From Chloroflexota bacterium (GTDB lineage Bacteria > Chloroflexota > Anaerolineae > 4572-78), in assembly GCA_024278015.1 (NCBI GenBank), contig JAJRUC010000524.1, forward strand, positions 1 through 15,026: a stretch of 15,026 nt of DNA, given 5' to 3'. Every line of letters begins with the position of its first letter. Position 1 is the stretch's first letter. Shown here piece after piece: positions 13,620 to 15,026 of this stretch. The notes under the pieces are model-generated. The model was not told the origin of the DNA. It saw nothing but the letters and a program-made list of their open reading frames with translations, and searched no databases. The translations under genes were made by a program, and so were the position numbers.

Positions 13620-15026
13620 TTAACCTTCCGACATCCAGAATTGGATAACTTGAGCCATTGTTTCGGGTCTGTTTTTAGCCACCAGTTGCAATTGTCTGAT
13701 CATTTGCGCTTTGGCGGCGGCTTCTTGCTGTTCGGCGTTAAATTGCGGCGGTCCTACCTGGCCCAGATCCGGCATAGCGCCTTCGCCGTTGGGGGTGGCA
13801 AAAGCGTCAATGTGTTCAAGTAGATTGGCCCGCACATCCTGGGACAGACCGGGGGCCAGGCCCGCTGCCCCGGCGGCGGCCAATGCCGCCCGGCCTTCGC
13901 CATGAGGCAAAACTTCAACTCGCTGCAAGCGCAGGCTGCGCTGCATGCCCCGCACCACAAAGAAGAGGGCCAGCATAGCCACGGCCACCACGCCCCAGCG
14001 AGCCAGCAACAGATAAAATTCCTGCCGGCGCGCGGCATCCATCGCAGCGGCCTCTTCTGTGGCGGCGCTCCGGTCAAAGGGGATGCTGTTGACGGTGATG
14101 GCGTCGCCGCGCGTTGTATCCAGCCCGGCGGCGGCCACTGTCGATTGGTAAATGGCGCTGATGACGGTGGTATCGGTGATGTTGTCAACCAGCACAGAGA
14201 TAGACAGCCGCTTGACTTGCCCCGTACCGGCAACAATGTGCGACGACGAGCGGGAAATCTCGTAATTGGTGGTTGTGTCGCTGTGTTGGTAAGAACTGCC
14301 GGTGGTGCTGCTGATTTCGGTTTGGTAAGAGGGGGCGGCATCCGGAATGTTGCTGCTTGCGCCGGGAATGCCGCCGGCGCCGGTGTCTGCGCCGCTGGTT
14401 TGCTCTATAACCTGCCGGGAGCTGCGCACCACGCCTCCGGTCTGGTCGGGGGCGTAGATTTCGTTTTGGGTTTCAACCTGGTCCCAGTTCATATCTGCCG
14501 AAACGCGCACCACAGCCTTGTTCGGCCCCAGCACATTCTCCAGCATCGTTTTGATACGGTGTTCCAAATCTTTTTCTACGGCGCGCTGGGTGGCAATCTG
14601 GTTGGCGCTTAATTCCACCGAGTTGAGGCCCGCGCCGGCGGCGCCGCTGGATAAAATATTGCCGTTCATATCGATGATGGTCAAATTTTCGGGAGAGAGG
14701 CCCTCTACCGCGCTGGAAACCAGATGCGTAACCGCGCTGACCTGTTCTTTATTGAGAAACTGCCCGGCTTCCATCCCGATTATTACAGAAGCGGTGGTTG
14801 GCACTTCTTCTTCGGCAAAGAGGCTGGGCTGGGGAATGACAATGTGTACCCGCGCCGATTGGACCGGCTTCATACTGCTGATGGTGCGGGCCAGTTCGCC
14901 TTCAAGGGCGCGTTGATAGTTTATCTGCTGCGTAAAATCGGTAATGCCCAAACTGGCCGTGTCGAACAATTCAAAGCCGACTGTGCCCTTGCCCGGCAGG
15001 CCTTGCCCGGCCAGCGCCAGCCGCAC
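13620..15026 (-). CDS. fliF: Flagellar MS-ring protein FliF, lacking its N-terminus (runs off right edge)
   Basis: FliF forms the membrane MS ring on which the flagellum is built. The 468 visible residues cover the FliF ring-building domains: GTVGFELFDTASLGITDF, QRALEGELARTISS and VQSARVHIVIPQPSLF, then ASVIIGMEAG, a long Gly/Ser/Thr-rich loop (about 200-265), a second ring segment (RLSISVLVDN), one C-terminal membrane helix (about 337-359) and the cytoplasmic FliG-binding tail ending QVIQFWMSEG. The first visible codon is GTG in mid-domain and the frame stays open to the edge. Typical FliF has about 530-570 residues, so roughly the first 60-100, including the first membrane helix, lie outside. 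It heads the fliF-fliG-fliH block in this window. Confidence 0.96.
   Translation of the reverse strand: MRLALAGQGLPGKGTVGFELFDTASLGITDFTQQINYQRALEGELARTISSMKPVQSARVHIVIPQPSLFAEEEVPTTASVIIGMEAGQFLNKEQVSAVTHLVSSAVEGLSPENLTIIDMNGNILSSGAAGAGLNSVELSANQIATQRAVEKDLEHRIKTMLENVLGPNKAVVRVSADMNWDQVETQNEIYAPDQTGGVVRSSRQVIEQTSGADTGAGGIPGASSNIPDAAPSYQTEISSTTGSSYQHSDTTTNYEISRSSSHIVAGTGQVKRLSISVLVDNITDTTVISAIYQSTVAAAGLDTTRGDAITVNSIPFDRSAATEEAAAMDAARRQEFYLLLARWGVVAVAMLALFFVVRGMQRSLRLQRVEVLPHGEGRAALAAAGAAGLAPGLSQDVRANLLEHIDAFATPNGEGAMPDLGQVGPPQFNAEQQEAAAKAQMIRQLQLVAKNRPETMAQVIQFWMSEG

Overview
The window is part of a bacterial flagellar gene cluster. Almost all genes lie on the minus strand, so the biological order runs from right to left: fliF (5' end outside the window), fliG, fliH, [a large hybrid sensor kinase on the plus strand], fliI, fliJ, a lytic transglycosylase gene, flgB, fliK, flgD, a TIGR02530-type flagellar operon gene, flgE, and the first 301 codons of a FliK-like gene that runs off the left edge. 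No tRNA, rRNA, CRISPR array or transposase was seen.

Organism. The base composition is moderately GC-rich. Several genes have strong Shine-Dalgarno sites; the one before fliK is an 11-nt match to the 16S anti-SD. The block fliK-flgD-TIGR02530-flgE and the short FlgD are typical of Gram-positive-type or other deep-branching flagellar clusters. No P-ring or L-ring genes are seen here. The MASE1-GAF-GAF-PAS kinase-receiver protein is of a style common in Chloroflexota. A flagellated Chloroflexota member is my best guess, but this is inference and not proven by the sequence.

Layout. Positions 15026-11818 (minus) hold the MS-ring and switch genes fliF, fliG and fliH, tightly packed. Positions 8111-11821 (plus) hold the hybrid kinase, which splits fliH from fliI; its stop codon interlocks with the fliH stop codon. 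Positions 7814-5057 (minus) hold the export ATPase fliI, its escort fliJ, a transglycosylase that probably opens the peptidoglycan for the rod, and the proximal rod gene flgB. Positions 4888-1025 (minus) hold the hook module: ruler/length control (fliK), hook cap (flgD, with an apparent frameshift), the TIGR02530 protein and hook subunit (flgE). Positions 903-1 hold the FliK-like protein.

Main unusual signal. The 5' regions of fliI and fliK carry the same 68-bp element (7929-7862 and 5024-4957, minus strand). It consists of a TTYAC core repeated every 11 bp (four phased copies in both, a fifth in the fliI copy), running into a CTGAA -35-like box, then 17 bp, then an extended -10 (TGATAAAGT / TGTTACAGT). 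This looks like a shared, activator-dependent flagellar promoter with tandem helical-turn repeats, resembling in geometry the binding sites of OmpR/PhoB-type response regulators. The second notable signal is the flgD frameshift just after the conserved NQDPL motif.
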